The notes under the pieces were generated by a model, which ran no database searches, was not told where the DNA came from, and worked only from the letters and a program-made list of their open reading frames with translations. Below are positions 23,763 through 35,479 of a stretch of DNA of 64,000 bases, one piece after another. Where the stretch lies: positions 666,066,508-666,130,507 of the forward strand of contig NC_090451.1 in NCBI RefSeq assembly GCF_031143425.1, read 5' to 3'. A program made the translations under genes and the position numbers. This DNA comes from Pleurodeles waltl (lineage: Eukaryota; Chordata; Amphibia; Caudata; Salamandridae). The number at the start of each line of letters is the position of its first letter. The first letter of the stretch is position 1.

Positions 23763-23936
23763 TTCATGCTCAGTCCAGAACCACAAGGATTACTTGGGCC
23801 CGGTTGCTCTTGATCTTCTACAAAACTCTGGACAGAAGTGGTATTGGCAGGAAGGCATAGAGGAGGCCTGAGTTCTAATCGAGCGAGTGCTGCCTTGAAA
23901 CCTCAAACATGCAAAACAGCTGACATTGCGTATTCT

Positions 23937-24441
23937 CTACAGAGGTGAACACCTCAAACCAAGGCTCTCCCCACTGCTGAAGGGGGCCTTGCGCCACCTC
24001 CGGATGGAGACATCATTCGTGATTGACGGCTGAGTTTGTCTGCTCTGGTGTTCAGAGAGCCTACTAGATGTTGAACCACCAGGTTTATTCCCTAATGTTC
24101 CAGCCATGTCCAGAGGTGCAGAGCCTCTTGACAAAGCGTCCACGACCCCACTCTGCCCGGCTTTTTTGCAGGCACGCATTGTTTTAGTGTTGTCCATGAA
24201 CACCTGCACCACTTTCCCTTGCAGAGAGGAAAGGAATGCTTTCAATGCAAGCTGGATTGCCCAGAGATCCAAAAGATTGATGTGGAGTCCGGACTCCGCC
24301 GGAGACAAGAGACCTCTGGTCTTTACCTCTCCCATGTGGCCACCCCATCATAGGAGTGACGCATCTGTCACTATTGTAACATCTGGTTGGGGAAGGGAGA
24401 GGGATCAGCTGTTGACCCAATCGCAATTCAAAAGCCACCAC
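23937..24441 (-). pseudogene. DIRS RNase H domain (broken)
   Basis: The minus-strand frame 24335-23937 contains HINLLDLWAIQLALKAF, VQVFMDNTKTM and VDALSRGSAPLDMA, the standard RNase H order in DIRS pol. The acidic residue usually seen as Glu in the family's LLEL motif is Asp here. Downstream, ITNDVSIRRW and GESLGL match the tail that follows in DIRS elements. Frames change around 24330. It is disconnected from the RT by frameshifts. Confidence 0.75.
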
Positions 24442-24854
24442 TGAAGGTCTTTCACAGTTCCCTCCGAGATCTGGACCATATTGGAGAGATTACCCTAATG
24501 CTGCGCCCACTGGAACTTCAGGTCCCACTGCAAAACCTGATTATGCCATCTGGCATGTGTCACCAGCAGGATGCAGGAGGCCTTGAGGCCCATCAGCCTC
24601 AGAGTCATTCTCACTGAAATTCAGGATAGAGGCTGAAACATTGGAATCATACCCCGAATATCCTGGACTCACTTTTTGGGAGGATAGGCCAGAAACTGCA
24701 GTGTGTCCAGAACAGCTCCGATAAAAGGAAGAGTCTGAGAAGGAGTCAGGTGTGACTTTGGCACGTTTATATAAAAAAAAAAAAAAAATACAGCGAGTGC
24801 TGAAGGTTCGCCGTAGTCTGAAGGTGGGAGACGACTTTCTGGGGTGTGTTCGCC

Positions 24855-25413
24855 TTTAACAACCAGTCGTCGAGGTAGGGGAAGATGGAAACCCCTAACC
24901 TGGGCCTATGAGCTGCAACCACCGCCATCACTGTTGTGAACACTCGAGGGGCACTGGAAAAGGCCAGAGGGGAGGACAGTAAATTGAAAGTGCTCCTGAC
25001 CTACCATGAATCCCAAGTAGCGTCTGTGGGCAGGCAAGACAGTTGTATGGAAGTAAGCGTCCTGCAAGTCCAACGCTACCATCCAGTCTCCTGGGTCCAA
25101 TGCAGACAGGACCTGAGCCAGAGTGAGCGTTCTGAATTTCTCCTGCTTAAGGAAGAGATTGAGGGCCTGAAGGTCTAGAATAGGGAATAGGCCCTTGTCC
25201 TTTTTGGGCACCAGAAAGTAGCGGGAATAAGAACCACAACCTACTTCTGGCGCAGGCACCCTCTGTATGGCTCCTTTGACCAAAAAAGCAGCAACTTCCC
25301 TGCGTAGAAGTGCCATATGTTCCTCCAGTAAGCAGCTTTGAGATGGAGGCATGACCAGAGGGGCAGCCTCCGCGGGGAGGGAGTAGCCTCTTCAGACTAT
25401 TTGCAAAACCCAC
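24855..25413 (-). pseudogene. DIRS reverse transcriptase (broken)
   Basis: The frame 25352-24906 carries KGAIQRVPAPEVGCGSYSRY, FLVPKKDKGLFPILDLQALN, the first catalytic box VALDLQDAYFH and AHRRYLGFMVGQEHFQFTVL. It then hits a stop after a frame change near 24950. The catalytic YLDDW box survives at 24863-24877 but in a different frame. The domain copies element RNA into DNA. It is disrupted here. Confidence 0.88.
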
Positions 25414-25546
25414 CTGTCCGTTGTGATGGATTCACAGTGGGACAGGTGATGGGGGATCCTGCCCCCAACTGGTCAGAGATGGTGGGATGGACTAGGAGGG
25501 TTTGGAGACTGCAGCAGGAGCAGGGGTGGACTGGGCAGACCTCTAG

Positions 25547-27400
25547 TTACTTGTTCCACGAGTCCGCACTATGGCTGAGAAATATGTGCGGCTTGGCGGC
25601 TGGCAGGGAGTGGACGCAACAGGGAGCCCCTTCTGTGACCACGAAAAGGGTGGAAAGCGGACTGTGTTGGGCGAGGGGCCAACGCGGGGCCAAGGAAGCG
25701 AGCCGTAGCCCGAGGCTCCTCAAACCTTTGAGCACAGAGTCTGCTTTGTCTCTGAAGGGACTTGTGTTCATGAGAGTCTGTTGGACATCCCCCGAAAAAC
25801 CAGATGTCCTCAACCAAGCCTGGCGCCTCACGGTCATAGTCAACGCAACTGATCTGCCCAGTGAGTCTGTCATGTCCTGCTCACAACAAATTTTGAATTT
25901 AGCACATCCCTCCCATTAGCAACTGCTTGGGAAATGACAGCCCAGGCCTCCTCCGGGATCTGCGGCAACACTTGCGTGACTGTGTCCCACAAAGAATGAG
26001 AGTAGCGGCCCATAAGGCATGCGGTGTTCACAGACCACAATGCCAGAATGGAGGAAGAAAAAATCTTCTTCCCAATTTTATCCAGTCTCTTTGATTACCT
26101 ATCCAGGGGAGAAAATGGGAATGCACCAAATGAAGAAGACTGCACGACTAGGCTCTCAGGCATGGGGTGTTGGAACAGGAATTTAGGGTTGTTCAGAGCA
26201 GGCCGATGGCAGCAGGTGATTGTCCTATTCACAAGAGCCCCTGTGCTGGGTTTGGACGAAGTGTCCAGAAGGACATTGGTAAGGGCTTCATTAAATGAAA
26301 GGAGGGGCTCCGAAGTGGAAGCTCAGACTCAAGCACCTCTGTCAGGAGGTTAGTCGTACCTGTTCGAAAGGGAAGCTCAAGACCAAGAACCTTAACCGCC
26401 CTACTGACCACCATGGAGTAAGACGCTCCTCCTCCTTAGCCACGGTAGGAGGAGACAGCATGCTAGCATCTGGAGATGTATCCAGACCACTAGCCTTGTC
26501 CAATTCCTGTGCCCAGTCCATGTCAGGGTTGTCGAGCTGGTATTCCAAAGGATCTAGTAACCCCCTCTCCTATCCTTCCCCATATTCATTCCAATAATAA
26601 AAAGGGTCAGAATCCAACCTGGGGTGAGTAGGCGCCATTGAGTCGGAAGTGGCATTGATCGATTCCCCTCTGGCTCATCGGGGATGAGGACTGGGTCGAT
26701 GTCGATTGTGCCAACCAACGTCGAGAGCATTGACGTCTTGCCCGATGCCAGTGAAGGTCGTGTTAGCATGACTGGTGTTGGTATGGATCTGACAATGGAT
26801 CCGGAGGGGCCCTCAGAGGCCACAGCCAGAGCCACCAGTGCTGAACCTGACGGGTCCACGTCCAAACCCCCAGGCCCCAAAGGCAACGCAGGGGGTTCGG
26901 TCTACCCAAAGATGAGGTGCATGGCCTCATAAAATTCTTTCAGCATGGCAGGGGTGGCTCTGGCTCACGGTAACTCGGGGAGGTGCAGGGTGGACCCAGA
27001 AGTAGGCTTCATGGACGGAGGCCTCAAGCGCCAACACTCTTCTTTCATTGCTTCAGCCGAGCGACGAAGTCGAAGAACGTTTAACTTTCTTGGACTTTTT
27101 TTTATGACCCAACTGTCCCAAAGATTTTGAATGGGACGAGGAGGAGTGGTGATGACTCAGTGAGGGGTCTCGAGGCCTTCCTCTCGAGCGAGACCAGGAG
27201 CGATGCAGAGTCGAGCACTGGACCGCCATGAGTTTCAGGGGCTGCTCCTTCAAAGCCTTTGGGTTCACGGGCCAGCACTCAGAGCACGACTTCGGGTTGC
27301 GGTCACACTCCAGACACCACAAACACACCATGTGCGGGTCTGTCACTGACATCATGCGGTAACAGGCGTCGCACGGTTTGAAGCCGGTCTTTCGGGACAT
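25547..27400 (-). pseudogene. DIRS gag-like ORF1 (broken)
   Basis: It opens at 27400 with a cysteine-rich N-terminus (CDACYRMMSVTDPHMVCLWC, then CDRNPKSCSEC), a likely zinc-binding region. A basic Ser/Arg/Lys-rich tail follows to 27053. Later pieces lie in shifted frames: 26886-26554, 26548-26342, 26414-26229 (VVSRAVKVLGLELP) and 25873-25547 (DSLGRSVALTMTVRRQAWLR and SGFSGDVQQTLM), which are typical of DIRS gag. The Met at 27400 is chosen because the Cys cluster follows directly. At least four frame breaks separate the pieces. Confidence 0.75.
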
Positions 27401-27486
27401 CCCTCAATGCAACAAAGAAGTCAAAAAGATGACAAAAAAGCCAGTTAGTCAAAAAATGACTAGGGTAGCTCTTCTCCAGATTTGCG

Positions 27487-27710
27487 TGTAGCACGGAAAG
27501 AAAAGAACTGATGTCAGCACACCAGTGTGGCGCTTATGTATGACTGCAATGTCATCACGGCGACCATGACCCCAACGACAGACGTGGAGTCGACCAATGC
27601 CACCTGACGGCGTGCAAGGGTACTGCTCGAAGAAAACTCCCTGGATCCAGTCTGACACTTGGGGGAAATTCTAAGGTATGGCATCCACAATTAGAAGTCT
27701 CAGTCAGATA
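27487..27710 (+). repeat. DIRS inverted terminal repeat (5' side)
   Basis: Inverse counterpart of 21190-21395, with matching words GTGGCGCTTATGTATGACTG, GATGTCAGC and CTGGATCCAGT. It lies just upstream of the gag-like start, as expected for the 5' terminal repeat of a minus-strand DIRS. Confidence 0.85.
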
Positions 27711-27711
27711 T

Positions 27712-27817
27712 ACATATATATATATTCAGCCAAGCAAAAGTCTTTAATTTAGTGAGCTGGGCGCACAAAGGAGAGCTACTTATAGGTAGCTGGAGAGCTG
27801 CTCGTTGGGAAAACGGG
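27712..27817. mobile_element. Right part of a split hAT MITE
   Basis: Contains AGAGCTACTTATAGGTAGC and GGAGAGCTGCTCGTTGGG and ends at AACGGG, followed by TTATAGTA (27818-27825). That pairs with TTCTAGTA at 20758-20765. It is read as the downstream half of the hAT MITE interrupted by DIRS. A (TA)n stretch lies at about 27713-27725. Confidence 0.5.
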
Positions 27818-27829
27818 TTATAGTAGAAC

Positions 27830-30391
27830 CTTGTTGATTATAGTATCTATCTTCCATGACTATAGAACAAGTAACCGATATTTCTTATTGTATAGGTGTT
27901 CCCGTTAGACGTTTGTTAGCTCAATCATTTGCCATTTTTTTAATGAGTTTATTTACATTTTCTGGATGCACATTTGCAGGGCATCCATCAACTCTGTGAT
28001 TCACAACAAAATTGAATTCATTATATGCAGCTGATGTATTGTTGGGGAAATATTCACACCCGTAGGAAAGAATACTGTATCTTCAGCATTGGTACTAGAG
28101 TCTGAAAATTGTGCAATGTTAGCTTTTGCCGATATTTGTTGTGGACAATACCTAGGGGGCTTTGGGCTAGGCCGCTTCTTACTATTGGCTGGTTTTGCCA
28201 TTAATAATATTTGCTTCCTTATTTGATAACTTCATTACCTATTCTTTTGTTTGCCCCTTCCCTGGAGCATAGCTGCCTTACCATCCTTTTGATTGGATGA
28301 GTTTTATCCTTCTACAGCTCACATTCTGGAAACTACCTTTTTATTTCTCATTGACCACTTCATGCATTTTTCTTGTTCTCTCCCTTGTGTTCTGCTGTGT
28401 CCCAAATGCCCATATCCCATCCGCAAACACTGTTGCACCCTCCTCAACCTCTCCATCTTTCTTGAAATAGTTTTTCTCCCCTAGCCCCAAGCTCCACTGT
28501 TGCTCAGTTACACCCCCACTTCCCATTGCTCCCCCATTTTTCTCCCACCAGCTCCTATGTTTCTCCCATCCCCTCCCACTACGCTCATTGAAAAAAACAA
28601 AGACCCACACTTTTTTTTAAAAAAAAAGTGGGCCACCACTTTTTAAGTACATGTTTTTACAATACATTTAATATTGTGTATTTACTGCCCAAGATGACCG
28701 TCCACTAATTTGCACTGTGAAAAAAAAAAGAAGTAAAGCAAAATGGCAGCCTTGTCATGACACACACATGCCTGATTGATTACATGTGTGCGTGCAAACG
28801 GTATTGTCTCTTAATATTTTTTTATCAATGGAGCACCCGGATAGGGTGGTTAGGACAGGTCTCAGCCTGTTCTGTGGGGAATATTGTCTGCTCCATCCCG
28901 ACAGAAGCAGTTTTCCCGGACCACATCTTCCCCTCACACCCCAGCAGCTTCCGGTAGGATGCAGTGTCCCTCCACCCAAAATTATCATGTTCAAAGTTGC
29001 GATTTGATAACTTGCAGCCTGTCGAAATTCAGCATAGCAGAATTCCAAGGAGAATTCCAGTGAAATCCACCCCATTCATAATGAGCGCCTTTATGTTCTC
29101 ACCAGGGGTATGGGCAGCAATAGAGAATGTGGCTGTCCCTAATTGACATACATGATTCTAGTGTGATCCAGTGTCATAGATTCTATGGTCCACATCTTCC
29201 AATTTTGAGAGGTTCCCAGAGAATAAAACCTATTTCTTCACACAAACCTTGGCAGCTCAGACATTTAGAAAGTAGGAAGAGAGGGGGACTTGTGACATTC
29301 TGAGTCTTGTGGGAGTCGTGAATAATAAATAGACGAGTTACGCTGTCTACAAATGTCACATAGTTGCTTTAAAGCCCTGTCTTAACTGGCATGGAGTCTA
29401 TGGAGACCGGAGTGCGAGGTGTGTAAATTTGTATCAAGTATTCAGTCATAGTGCAGGATGCAGGAAGCTGGTTCCTTTGCTGCGATTTAATCCACCACCC
29501 CCATCTAAAAGGTTGATCAGTATGAGGTTTATGTAGAGATGTACAAAAGCAAGTAGTCTCGGGCACTAATGGGACATGAGAGGAGGAGATGGTGTTATTG
29601 CTAAAGTGAATCTGCGAGATGGGGTCTGTGTGGCCACCAGGTGACACTGAATAGAAGATCACCAAACAAAATAAGTTCTAGCTAGGTGAGTCATTATAAT
29701 TACGCCAGTCCTAAAATTCATTATATAAGAGAACAGGGGTGACTAAATAGAGTAGCACTGTCCTAGCTTCATCATAACCGTACCTTACGCGAGGCTGGTG
29801 CATGAAAAACCACGCTTGGGACCTTTAGGAGGAAGATGTTGTACTTAAGCCCTGGTGATGACTTAATTCTGAGTCAGAATTATAGACTAGATTGCACCCA
29901 GTAATTAAGAAGTGTGACCCAGTCCACTTTGTTTTTACATTACAGCAGGTAAAATCTACTGGAATTTAATGTGGAGGAAAAAGGTCCTGTAATTGCAAAC
30001 TTGGTGCAGTAAGAACAAAAATCTGCCTGATATTGCTTGTTATTCGAATCAAAACTTAAGAGTAGCTACTCTTCATGGCACCGGATAAACTCCGAACCTG
30101 GGGTGTCAGATTCTATAATACTGACGTCCCCTCCTAGCATGCTTAATTAGGGTAACAGTGAAAGGCCAGAACCAGTTGGACCTGCAAAAAGGTTTCCTCC
30201 AGAGCAGTATGGGGATGAAAAAGAGGGCCACTGAAAGAGGAATGAGGGGAGGCGGAGGCAGGTGAAATCTACTCAAACTTAACGGCAGAAACCACCAGCC
30301 CTTTATCTTTATACTCTCATATATAAACTGATATTCCCTTATTCAATTTAAAATATTGAACCAAAAACATAATACTAAAAAAAAAGGAAAT
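27830..30391. other. Unassigned sequence with one inverted repeat
   Basis: No gene recognised. At about 28599-28638 CCCACACTTTTTTTT pairs with AAAAAAAAAGTGGG, an AT-cored hairpin possibly left by a lost element. Frames such as 28001-28201 and 28755-29075 (minus) have no recognisable content. Confidence 0.4.
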
Positions 30392-30394
30392 ATA

Positions 30395-30861
30395 GGTGGT
30401 CATTATGTACATGGCGGTCTGGACCACCACGCCGGCGGTGGCAGTCATTACCGCCAACGGCATGGCAGTCCAGACCGCCATATTGAACTGGCTGAAAACA
30501 CACACTCCCCCTCCCTCTCCGACAGCACTTAGCTCTTCCGTCGCGCTGCTCCGGGAGGGAACGGGCTCCCTGAATGCTGCCCCGCCACCATCGCCACCTC
30601 TCCATACAGCGCCACACCTCTATAACTGCTTCATTATAGGTGTGGTGGTGTATGGAATGACGTGGCGGTGAGGTTGGAGCAGCATCCTCCCCCCACCACC
30701 GACCGCCAGCATGGCGCATGGCGGCCCTCAGCGCCATCAACGGTGGTGAGGCACGAATGCTTCATTATTTGGCGGGATGCTGGCCGCCAACACTGGTGGT
30801 CTTTCATTGACCGCCGGCACGGTTGGTGGCGGGGCATCCCACCAAAAACATAATGACCCCC
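30395..30861. mobile_element. Foldback MITE, 467 bp
   Basis: 14-bp ends GGTGGTCATTATGT and ACATAATGACCCCC, flanked by the 3-bp duplication ATA (30392-30394, 30862-30864). The interior is GC- and CpG-rich, with hairpins such as ATGGCGGTCTGGAC (30411-30424) paired with GTCCAGACCGCCAT (about 30468-30481). There is no transposase. By end sequence and duplication length it groups with the other Harbinger-like MITEs in the window. Confidence 0.88.
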
Positions 30862-30864
30862 ATA

Positions 30865-31364
30865 GTTTCTGACCATGTTTAGTTATTATTCTTCAAAAAT
30901 GCTACTTATTTGTGGAAAGTGGTATAAGGTAACAACAAAAGTCCTTATAAATCCAAATACAATCACATTTTACACAATGAAGTGGAACCAACCTTCCTGC
31001 TCAAACCATACTAAAACTTCAGCACACTGTCACACTTATCCCAATCATCCCTGACACATCTAATAATCATCTAATCCAGCCTATCAGACCATACTAAATT
31101 TACTAAAAGAATCAAGTGGGGCACTACGAGATGGGGGAAAAAAAACACATCACAATATTTTAATTGTTGTAAACTGAGTAAAGATGTATCCATTTCATTA
31201 TATTACAACAAATGAATACTTTCTAATAACAAACCATCAATGCGTACTATTTTATACTTTGAAAGCATAGATCCTGTTGCTAGAATACCCCATCTTATTT
31301 TCAAAAGATGAACATGGCTGTTCGGATAAGTAGATGAAACGGTCACTTTGAAAATAGAATGTTG
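30865..31364. other. No gene seen
   Basis: AT-rich anonymous sequence. Confidence 0.5.
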
Positions 31365-31530
31365 CACGTATTCAATCAATCAGTTTTTGTCAAGCGCGGC
31401 TACTCACTCGTGAGGGTCTCAAGGCACTCAAGGGATAGGAGGATCCCACAAGACAACTATTGCGTAGATTATAGGTATACTAGATATCCTAGTATATGCC
31501 TAAGGATGGACAATATACAGAAAGACATGG
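31365..31530 (-). mobile_element. LINE 3'-end fragment (L2/CR1-type)
   Basis: ATTCAATCAATCAG, then AAGCGCGGCTACTCACTCG and GAGGGTCTCAAGGC, match the 3' end of the LINE at 3983-5880 (CAATCAATCAATCAG, TTGCGGCAACTCACC, GAGGGTCTCAAGG). Only the tail is recognisable. A further similar word, GGATAGGGAGCATCCCA, appears near 31758-31775. Confidence 0.65.
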
Positions 31531-31534
31531 TGTA

Positions 31535-32440
31535 TTCTCTAAAGAATTGCCCAGAAATTGAATAGTACAGCTACGGGACAGGAATCCTTGTTCAACCAGC
31601 CGTAGAATGTGTGTGAGAAGTCCACTCACCACTAGCAATGGAGAATCCCAGCCATGTTAAGCTTTCTGAAGAGTAGGTCAAGTGATGGCCATGGGCAACC
31701 TTTAGGAGCGGGCCTTATGCAACCATCCATAGAATGTACACTGAAGACTCCACACTGGATGGATAGGGAGCATCCCAAGGAATGGCTATTGCACATTTAA
31801 GGATAGTTGATGCTCTCCGGCATGTACTCAAAAGCACCAGATGAGGAACCCAGTTATTGTGCGTGTTCTAAGGAGTCCACACAGGTGGGGGCAGAGAAGC
31901 CCAGTGACAACATTAGGCACTAATGAAAACATCAGGCTCACCATATACATGGGTATGGGGGTATCACCCACGAGTGGTGCTAGCACAACCCACAGGTGTG
32001 GGTGGTGTCAAAGAACTGAACTTGAATCAGTGATTCCAGGGAATGAATGCAGTAGGACACAGAAAAAGAAATGTACTGGTTGATGTGAGGTTCGAGAAAG
32101 AATTGAGGTGGTGAAACAGGGCAGGTCCTATGTGGCAGTATCCCGTCTCCAGGCCCAAACAGAGAAGACACCATAGGAAAATAGCTTGATTGAGTGGCAG
32201 CATTTCTATAATACTTACAAGTGGCACCATTTCTATAGTACCTACCTGCTATGACTAAAACTGAAGAAGTGTGATTTGGGATGCTTTACTGCACAAGCTG
32301 GCGTTAAATCCTATTGTATCTCGCACAAAGGTCTTTAGGAGCTGCTGAAGGAGGATATGTTTTTTTTTTTCCTGAAATGTTACTTTTGTATTTTTAAAAC
32401 CCAGTTTTACACCATTTAATGAAGACATTATTACCATATT
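31535..32440. other. No gene seen
   Basis: Anonymous; possibly more LINE 3'-UTR debris (repeated TAGAATGT and GGATAG words), not delimited. Confidence 0.35.
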
Positions 32441-32559
32441 TATATATTGATTACAATCTCGTCTTGCACTACCACTGTATCATATATATGGATAATAAAG
32501 TTGTTTTCTATTGAATATGAATGCGGTGCCTATCTGATATTTGTGTCTGGCTTGCCTGT

Positions 32560-35425
32560 TAATAACAGAAAGCCGCTTCTGAAATTTGTCTTGGTGAATG
32601 TTCAGTCTCTGCTGTGGCATGCACTTGAGATTCATGATAATATTATAAGCCTAAATGACGGATATTGTTCATAACTGAATCTTAGGCCCTACGTGACCAT
32701 AGTTTATTTCACTGGCTATAAAATATTTCATGTACCTCGACTCAGCCAAAAATGCTCTGGTCTTCCTGTTATCTTTCAAGTATTCATCAAGGTCTCAATG
32801 CTAGAACTGGACTCCTTTCCTCATGTAGAATTGATGGAGTTTTTTAGACAGCTTTGTGCAAATACTGGTATTTTAGGAGTTCTATGCTGTCGTTCTCCAG
32901 GCCATCACTCACACAATTTTGGTCAGTTGTTTGCATATTTCTTGGCCCTAGTAATTGGTAATCATTCTGCCGTTAGAGTTTTGGATGATTTTAGCGTTCA
33001 TTTAACAATACTACTTCATCATTGGTTATTGAGCTGTTGGCTGGCTCTGACCTGATTCTTTTGGTTACTCTTTCTACTCATAGTGGCAGGCATCTTTTGG
33101 ATTTATTGTTAGCTCCCCCTAATATGATCGACTGTAGAACACCCGTACCTCAAGTTTGGACTGATCACTTTTTGATGCCATTTAAAATCAATCAGACCCT
33201 TTATATATGAGCCCAAGGCCCTTAATCCATGTATAAGAATACCATCAAACTCCCCTGTTAAAGGCTGGATCAAGAGATGTTTGCAAAGATGCTAGAGGAC
33301 CAGAACTATTCTTCTAATTATTATTATTTTTTTTTTTTTTAATGAAGTTGGGGACGCCTTCTCTTGATGAAGGGGAGGATAAATAGGACAGTTGAATCAA
33401 TTTTGCTGTTCAAGCTGCACTTCCTACATCTAAGATCTATTCTAGTCATAAGTGGCCTACTGGCCCAAGTATATAGTAGGTTTGATGACTGGCAAATTGC
33501 TGTGTAAAAAATGAACCTCTTTGGTGCAATAGTTACAAATACGGCCTCAAAATTCAGCCTAAGGATATGCTTGCAGAGTGTAAAAATAAAGTTATAATTG
33601 CCAAATACAATTATTCGCTAACAAAATATTAAAACCCCAAAATTCCACTAAGAAGCTACAATTACAATTATTACAAATTACAAACTTGACTTAAAAGATT
33701 TACAAGTAACCAACTCTTTTCTTGAGTCTTCTCAAAGTTTGTGATGACCTTCCTGAATGTTTTTTTAAGAACAAAATGTCGGCCATTTGTGATTCTCCTA
33801 AGGCAGTTGGCCTAGGTGAGGGACACTCTAATTTCACAGACACCATTGAGGGATCAGATCAGAAATTATTCCCCTTGAATCCTACTACCATGGTTGCATT
33901 GGATAGTGTATTGCAAGCAATTCCTACTGGCTCTCCACTGGTTTCTTTCTATCCCCAGCACACATGGGAAGGGCCCACACTGTTGCATCATGCCATTTTG
34001 GAAGGCTGGTCAAAAATATTTTGAAGTTAGAAACCATGGATAAAATCTGGGAATAAGCAGTATTATTACAACTGGTAAAAAAAAAAATGAATGCCGATCC
34101 GACGTTGAGGGGTAATTATCAACCTGAATCTCTTTGCGCCTTACAGATGAAGGTCCTGGAGAAGGCACTTAACATCCTACTTTCATCATTCTTTGAACAT
34201 CATCCAAGATCCTGTTGTTTTCTATCAAGTTTTCGCCTCGGAAATGGAACCGAGATAACTTTAGTGTCTTAGTCTAGGTGACCTAAGGCTGTTGGCTGAC
34301 AAGGGTTGATCCTAAACATTGGTGCTACTGGATCCCTCAATAGCCTGTGACATGGACTCCTGTGTCCAGATATTGGTACAGCTGAGGAAGGCTATTGTTA
34401 TAGAGCACTGCTCTAGACTGGGTGGAGTCTTGCCTATCTGAGAGATTCCAAACTATAGTGATGGGACCTTCAAATCAAACTTTAAGCGAGTGGGCAGGAT
34501 GCCCCGCAGTAGTCTTCTTTCAATTAATCTCTTTTAATTTGTATGTACAACCCGTGGCAGGGCTAATCTGCTCCCATTGGCTTAAGTTCACCTGCTGTGC
34601 AAACGAAATTCAATTGATGGTCTCCGTAGAGCAAAGAATACTTGCCGACAGTGATTAGCTGGCTGCATACTATTAAAACACAATTCTGATAAGACAGTAA
34701 TACTGATTATTTCAGGTAAAAACTCTCCCAAAACTCTGCTGCCTAGTTTCTAGCAAGAGCAACTGATATCTTCCCCATCCTTTGTCCTCGACGCTCGGGA
34801 CCTGGGTGTTCAAATTCACCAAGACTTGACATTGGCAGTCATGTGAGAAAGGAATCCACCACTTGTTTCAATCTAATGAGTTTGCTGAAAATTCTGCCCT
34901 TCATCCTATTGCAGATTAAACACTTAATACCGAGAGCCACTGAGTTGACTAGATACTGAAGCTCTTTATTTTATGGTTTCCTCTGTTGCTTTAATATGTT
35001 GACTTCACAGGATTTACATGCCACATCCCGCTTTGATATAAATTTAACCAAGCATTCCTCGGCTTCCCAATTACTAAAAACCATTCATTGGCTCCTTAGA
35101 TCCAAACGGATTGACTTCACGGCAATGTATCTTCTGTTCAAGGCTTTTCATCATACAGGTCCCCAATATCTTCAAGATTAATTTCACCGCCAACTTTCAA
35201 TCCGTTGCCTGAGTTCACCTGACACTCTCCTTCTGGCTGGTCTAAAAAAAACTGCTTCCTTAAACAGGTTTCAACTTTTTCCTGGCTCTGTCCTTAGTGG
35301 GAATGCTACTGATGTCTACTGGTAAGGTTCTCCGTTACTGCCTCACAGTGCTCTCATATCCTGGCTTACTGGATAGAGGTTTATAAAACTATTTGTGTTG
35401 CAGCCTTTGACAGCATAATTGTGGT
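32560..35425 (+). mobile_element. L2/CR1-type LINE, nearly full-length coding part, heavily decayed
   Basis: Plus-strand motifs follow the LINE order. The endonuclease start is at about 32585-32674 (VNVQSLLWHALEIHDNIISL). Endonuclease body is at 32700-33055 (RLSQKCSGLPVIFQ, LELDSFPHVELM, LDDFSVH) and 33060-33190 (THSGRHLLDLLLAPP, WTDHFLMPF). The RT start is at 34087-34272 (NYQPESLCALQMKVLEKALN, then SFRLGNGTE). RT palm-like remnants are at 34422-34658 (SERFQTIVMG, GCPAVVFFQLISFNLY). The post-RT tail is at 35040-35180 (SSASQLLKTIHWLLRSKRI, FHHTGPQYLQD). Pieces are in different frames with stops between them. It is inactive and older than the LINE at 3983-5880. Confidence 0.8.
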
Positions 35426-35426
35426 A

Positions 35427-35470
<44 letters not shown>
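35426..35470. repeat. (AT)n microsatellite
   Basis: About 20 uninterrupted AT units, at the 3' end of the plus-strand LINE. It may have grown from the LINE tail. Confidence 0.95.
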
Positions 35471-35472
<2 letters not shown>

Positions 35473-35479
35473 CGAGTAG

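Larger units (their letters stand above)
21190..27710 (-). mobile_element. DIRS-type tyrosine-recombinase retrotransposon, degenerate
   Basis: A minus-strand element of about 6.5 kb including a 913-bp foreign insertion. In minus-strand order: inverted terminal repeat (27708-27487), gag-like frames (27400-25547), reverse transcriptase (25413 to about 24840), RNase H (24441-23937), MITE insertion (23762-22850), tyrosine recombinase (about 22849-21673), internal complementary region (about 21630-21585) and the other inverted repeat (21395-21190). This order, the inverted rather than direct terminal repeats, and the recombinase instead of an integrase define DIRS elements. Every frame is interrupted, so the copy is dead. 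No target duplication is expected for this class. Confidence 0.9.

Noticed and set aside
24387..26932. Plus-strand frames over the DIRS element (for example 25338-25919)
   Set aside because: These are shadows of the minus-strand gag and pol remnants, which carry the recognisable motifs.
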